Program-made: the position numbers and the translations under genes
Part shown: in pieces, positions 59,901 through 64,000 of the stretch
Layout: the number at the start of each line of letters is the position of its first letter
Numbering within the stretch: position 1 is the first letter of the stretch
Notes under the pieces: generated by a model
The model's input: only the letters and a program-made list of their open reading frames with translations
Told to the model about the DNA's origin: nothing
Databases searched by the model: none
Source of the DNA: Nymphaea colorata
Taxonomy: Eukaryota > Streptophyta > Magnoliopsida > Nymphaeales > Nymphaeaceae
Length of the DNA: 64,000 bases
Assembly (NCBI RefSeq): GCF_008831285.2
Contig: NC_045147.1
Span: 14,548,854-14,612,853, forward strand
Reading direction: 5' to 3'

Positions 59901-62134
59901 CTTTGCTCGTTGTGAACATTGGAGGACCTACAAGTAAGATTCAGTCGAATCACATTTCCCTATATTTGTTCAATCTTTCACTGTTCGAGCTTGACATCTT
60001 TAAAACTTCTGCAACTTGGTTATCTTAGTGTCATCTCATTGTGAAAAACTGTTTTGTTGGTGTTTGTCAGTTGACACTGTTCTGGTTTCTGATGGTTAGA
60101 ACATACCATAATTTCGGCTGCATAACCAAACCTTTAATGGTTTCCTTTTTCCTTTTTTTCTCCTATTTTATTTTGGATGTCACTTAAGGTTGACTTTTCT
60201 GGTTATTGGCTCTCTTTTAATCTTTTTGCAGCTTGTCAGATTCTTTTAACAATGATAAGAATACATTAATTTTCTTTGTTATTTGAATTGCTAAGGAGAA
60301 TTTTCTGGATATGTTTCCTTTTTGTCACTTCCTCTTCAGGGGGTGTCAGGGTGCCCTTCACAGAGTGCCATGGGACAAACCATCTCTGATGTAGTGTAGC
60401 ACGTGGTTTTCTTGCTTCAAAATTCTTGCGATTCTCTACAGGTGTGACAATTTTGAAAGTAAAAACCGAAAAAGATCATACAGATTTTGAGTCTTAAGAG
60501 ACTTTGCGCTGTGTATGAATGGGGATACAAAATCTCAAACAGAAAAAGAATGTCCATGAGGCGCTCTGTCCACCCCATCTAAGCAGGCCCTTAATCTCTT
60601 TAGCTCTACCAAGACATGGACTTGTGTAGCCACGTCCAATATTTCTCAGTTCTTGATACTTGTCATATGGATGGTCTGCTTTGCAGTGGGAGAGTAGTGA
60701 TATTGATCTCCATTTATCACCATTGTCCTTTAATCGCATTAATTCTGTGGAACTGAACCAAAAACGATTTGGCTGAATAGAATATATGGCTGATTTTTTT
60801 CTGTTAGATGGCATGTCAATTTCTTTTACTTGACAAACAGAAAAGATGTGTGAATCGCCAACACCAGAAAATGGTCAGCTATATATTGCGAATGCCAAGT
60901 TATTCCATCTCTGCATTACTTTATAAGTTTTTCTGATTTTACAAACTAGGGAACTAAAGTTTCTATTGCAGGGCACTGTAAATATGGGGCAGACCTCGCC
61001 AATCAATTGGCAGGTTCGTTGTACAAGGTGCTGGCCACGTGTGGAAGTCTAAGAATCTCCTTCTCAAGGAGGACCCCTCAGAAGGTGTCGCTATATCGTT
61101 CATCATTTGTTTATTCTTTTGTCATCATATTATGTATCTTTAATAAACTTAAATCATGTTGTCAGGTTTGCGAAATTATTCTAAAAGAATTTGGTGGACA
61201 TCCAAAGGCCTACATATGGGATGGGGAAGGTAATTATTGAAGATAAAGTAGAAATGCGTTGCTAAATCTAATTAGATTGTTGAATGATGAATGGTGTTTG
61301 ACGATCACCTATGGTACACTTAGGTGCAAATCCACACATGGGTCATTTGGCCTGGGCCGATGCTTTTGTGATCACAGCAGATTCAGTTTCCATGCTGAGT
61401 GAGGCTTGCAGCACCGGGTATGTCTAGTGCATTGACAGAACTTTGCTTCTACCACCCCTTTTAGCATCTTTTGCTTATATTCTTTATCCTGCATGGTGCC
61501 CTACAGGAAGCCTGTTTATGTAATTGGGGCTGAGAGGTGTACATGGAAATTTTCTTCCTTCCACAACACCCTCAAGGATAGAGGTGTAGTTCGTCCATTC
61601 ACTGGCAACGAGGATGTAAGTGTTGTACTTAGAAATCTTCATGAAATGTCATTTACATTGTTTACAATTTCTTAAACAGATCTTTTGAATTATTTTAGTT
61701 TTTCTCTTGAAATTTTGTATTTTCATTTTTTGAGAAAAATTAATCTGTAAACCTTTTTTAGTTCAAAAACGGTTGTGATTCAGTTCGAATTGTTTTTGTA
61801 AATCATTTTACAAAGTGAAGGGTTCAAAAACTGATTTTAGTACATTTGCCTTAACACTTCGTAATCTCAGCTTGGAAGACTGAGATCCGACTCTGATTGA
61901 AAATGCTAAAATTGTTGGTGGTCCTTGAGAATTTCTGGAATGATTTTCAAGATTCAAAGTTGATTAACAATGTCAAGATTGTTGTCGATGGTTATGTTTC
62001 TGATGATTCTCTGTGTCGGTTGGATGCTGCAGATGGCAGACAGCTGGAGTTATCCTCCGCTTAGTGACACAGCAGAAGCGGCTTATAGAATACGTGAAGC
62101 ACTAGCAGAACAAGGGTGGACTCTTAAAAGATGA
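56956..62134 (+). CDS. ELM1: Mitochondrial fission protein ELM1
   Basis: ELM1 is a plant-specific protein on the mitochondrial surface that recruits the dynamin DRP3A for mitochondrial division. Ten exons (56956-57138, 57656-57894, 58053-58149, 59536-59685, 59807-59933, 60972-61084, 61166-61229, 61324-61417, 61507-61615, 62033-62134) total 1278 nt, 425 aa, the normal size. The start MRMIKLPEPPSGTPG is followed by RRAVVIGNGFAGAENQC, then YRVTRPTGGINEWLRWLPV, VVASGRDTVSLASSIKKLA, VVQIQHPR, FDMVVTPHHDYYPLTPAGQ and TVGALHQAD. NPHMGHLAWADAFVITADSV and SEACSTGKPVYVIGAERC follow, and the protein ends SYPPLSDTAEAAYRIREALA...GWTLKR. All junctions are GT-AG and in frame. No signal peptide or membrane segment is seen, as expected. 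Intron 3 carries a MITE-like insertion. Confidence 0.95.
58497..58918. mobile_element. hAT-like MITE in ELM1 intron 3
   Basis: The left end TAGGGGTGGGCATGAA and the reverse complement of the right end, TAGGACTGCACAATGA, are imperfect terminal repeats. The flanks AGTGCAAT (58489-58496) and GGTGCAAG (58919-58926) agree at six of eight bases. The interior has inverted AGCTTGAG / GCTTAAGCTT motifs typical of TAGGGGTG-ended plant elements. It looks old, and no coding sequence is present. Confidence 0.6.
58964..58986. repeat. (GAA)n microsatellite
   Basis: About seven GAA/AGA triplets lie in ELM1 intron 3, just after the MITE. Confidence 0.9.
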
Positions 62135-64000
62135 TCTTTTGCTTATTCTCAGTTAATGGGAGACCCAGTCCTAAATTCCTAATTCAGTTGGAGCATGTTC
62201 ATAATTTGAAGTCCTTGAAATAAATTTATTTTTTTGTTTGATAAAAAAAATGAGAGGTCAGTCTGCGGGAGGAGCCTTGTATCCAGATTTTTTGTTTTTT
62301 CTCCCCTACACTTTACAGTGTGCTTTGAGATATGTCGAAAGAGTGGAAAAATAAAGTGGCATTTACCCGGCCCGCCCTGTACAGTACAAAAATGCCGGTT
62401 TGAAATTAAAGCAGTTTTTTGCATTATTCTATTGCATTTCTTCGATTTTATTTCTTGCCCTACATTCTGAAATGATCCTTGGTTGTTTGCGAAGGGATGA
62501 ATACCTGATCATCTCAGGTGCCTTCCTTGTTTCTAATTTTCCGGATAAAGACCTGTCTTTCTTCTTCTGGTTGGCAATTATGGACCTTGGCTTTGAAAGT
62601 TGCGACGGATATGCAAATCTTTTAGGGCTTTGTTTTGCCCTGAGCGCGAGTTACATACATGGGTAGCTGTTGGCCCCTGAATAATCACACATGGGGATGA
62701 CTCTTAGCCAGATTCATGGGCGGTAAGGAATGGAACTTCAATTTATTTCTAATAACCTTCGTTGTATCTTGAGTGTCCTGAATGGAAAGAAAGGGTTGCT
62801 TCGTGGATTCATTTGGAATCAGAACAGGACATGCTTGCTGTTGCGGTAGATCGAATTTTGATTGTCTAAATGGGTTTTAGGAGTGCCACGAAAATTAGAA
62901 GTGATTTGATTGGCAATCCCTGTGTGTCAAGGGTTGCATGTTTGCGTGAGTTGGAGAAAACTCCACCATCCGAGCGAGAGGCTGAAACCCCTTCCTTCCC
63001 GCTTGCATCGGGGCCCCTAGCTACGCTTAGATATATCTATGAATGAAGATTTGTGCTGTATTTTCTACAACTTACGTCGAGATGCCGAGGAATTATAACC
63101 TTTCACCTACTGTGAAGGTGGTGATGGGGAAGAGAAGGAAAGTTAGGTTCCAGATGGTTGGTAAAGACATCCTCTTTTTTGTTTGCTTTGTGCAATGATC
63201 AACCGTCGGTAGGAAAATAAAATAATGTAGGAGAACCATTAAAATCTGCTGCAGGTCGACCAGATTCTATGGCGATTTTAAAATCAATAATCTTATGTTG
63301 GCTCATACAAGTCAATCTGGACCATTAAATCATGTTGTTTTCTGTTCTTGTAATTTTTGACATCTCAACTTTGTTCCTTGGTAGTTAACTTTATAAAAGC
63401 AAAAATGATATGTTAGACGGCTTGTTGGATATAATACATATACAGGGTTCGTTTTTCTCCAACCATTTTTCTCTCGCTTTTTCACTTATTTCTTCTTTCT
63501 TTCTCATTTTCTTTCCAGTATTACTTCTTTTGCAACCATTCTATCAAATCTAAGCTTAACGAATCCTAGAGAAGAAAACAGTTTCGAAATTGAGATGTTC
63601 CAATGGTTCAACATGTAGTTATTTTCACACAAAAACTATACAAGAAAAAAAAAAAAAAAGCCTTCCAAATCTTTTCCCGTGTTTGTTTGGGGAAAGAGAA
63701 ACTGAGAAAGGGTGTCCAAGCCCGAGGGATGGCAACCTATGAGTAATGAAAAACTTTAGATTACGTTTGATTTCCCATGGATCATAGATCCACTGTAATC
63801 TGAAATCCATGATAACAAATGTGGAATTCGGCATCAGCCCCCAGTATAGATCTCAAATTCATGCTATAATGTGCAGAAGCGTGGATTTGAGATCCGACCG
63901 GGAAAGGGAGGGGGTCGGACCTCAAAATCCGTGATAATCAAACGCAACCTAAAACAAAAAAGACACCCATGGACTTGAGATCCGATTGGAGAAGAGGGAG
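62135..64000. other. ELM1 3' UTR and downstream intergenic DNA
   Basis: The first few hundred bases are probably ELM1 3' UTR. No other gene is recognised up to the window end. Open frames at 62234-62666 have no family resemblance. A MITE lies at 63757-63951. Confidence 0.55.
63757..63951. mobile_element. MITE with TTACGTTTGATT / TTGCGTTTGATT ends
   Basis: The left end TAGATTACGTTTGATT and the reverse complement of the right end, TAGGTTGCGTTTGATT, differ at two bases, and the repeats continue as CATGGAT / CACGGAT. The ends resemble those of the Tourist-like element at 17264, and GAGATCCGA motifs inside echo GAGATC motifs there. The target-site duplication is unclear (TTA on the left, TAA on the right). 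Confidence 0.65.

Noticed and set aside
62234-62666. Open frames after ELM1 as a small gene
   Set aside because: They overlap the probable 3' UTR and have no recognisable domain or conserved motif.

Overview
This window is nuclear DNA from a flowering plant. Every gene I can reconstruct has GT-AG introns and a plant-specific or plant-typical product: a GPI-tailed A1B aspartic protease, an isoprenylated heavy-metal protein, a thylakoid-lumen FKBP, an ascorbate oxidase, a vacuolar-type gamma-glutamyltransferase and the mitochondrial fission factor ELM1. The intergenic DNA is AT-rich and full of small non-autonomous DNA transposons, microsatellites and low-copy repeats. I cannot name the species from the sequence.

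Seven protein-coding genes are supported. Exons were joined by hand, and in each case the exon lengths sum to a multiple of three. (1) TSR3, 18S rRNA aminocarboxypropyltransferase, + strand, 249-4943. (2) Aspartic protease-like 1, + strand, 7594-12498. (3) HIPP, heavy-metal-associated isoprenylated protein, + strand, 20668-21588. (4) Thylakoid-lumen FKBP, - strand, 25960-30433. (5) L-ascorbate oxidase, - strand, 31767-34925. (6) Gamma-glutamyltransferase / glutathione hydrolase, - strand, 38679-45193. (7) ELM1, + strand, 56956-62134. Genes 4-6 run in the same direction and all touch redox or thiol chemistry, but in different compartments, so I see no evidence that they form a functional cluster. 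Genes 1 and 2 appear to be neighbours in Arabidopsis too (from memory, At5g10070/At5g10080), which suggests an old conserved gene pair.

The gaps between genes hold mostly small repeats. The clearest are a tRNA-derived SINE with a perfect 10-bp target-site duplication (17012-17211), several hAT-type MITEs with 7-8 bp target-site duplications (23417-23582, 51980-52158, 52986-53062, and one in an ascorbate oxidase intron at 32811-33152), and a Tourist-like MITE (17264-17464). The 45-56 kb gap is a repeat-rich island. It has a three-unit tandem array of about 380-bp units (47047-48200) and a diverged second copy of the same block about 3.6 kb downstream (50655-51590). I found no LTR retrotransposon, no integrated virus, no tRNA or rRNA gene and no CRISPR array.

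The most unusual gene-level point is the fourth intron of TSR3. Homology places its donor at a GA dinucleotide, one base from a consensus GTAAGT, immediately before a 31-bp tandem duplication. I did not find a previously undescribed multi-gene system here; the noteworthy items are splice-site, repeat and microsynteny observations.
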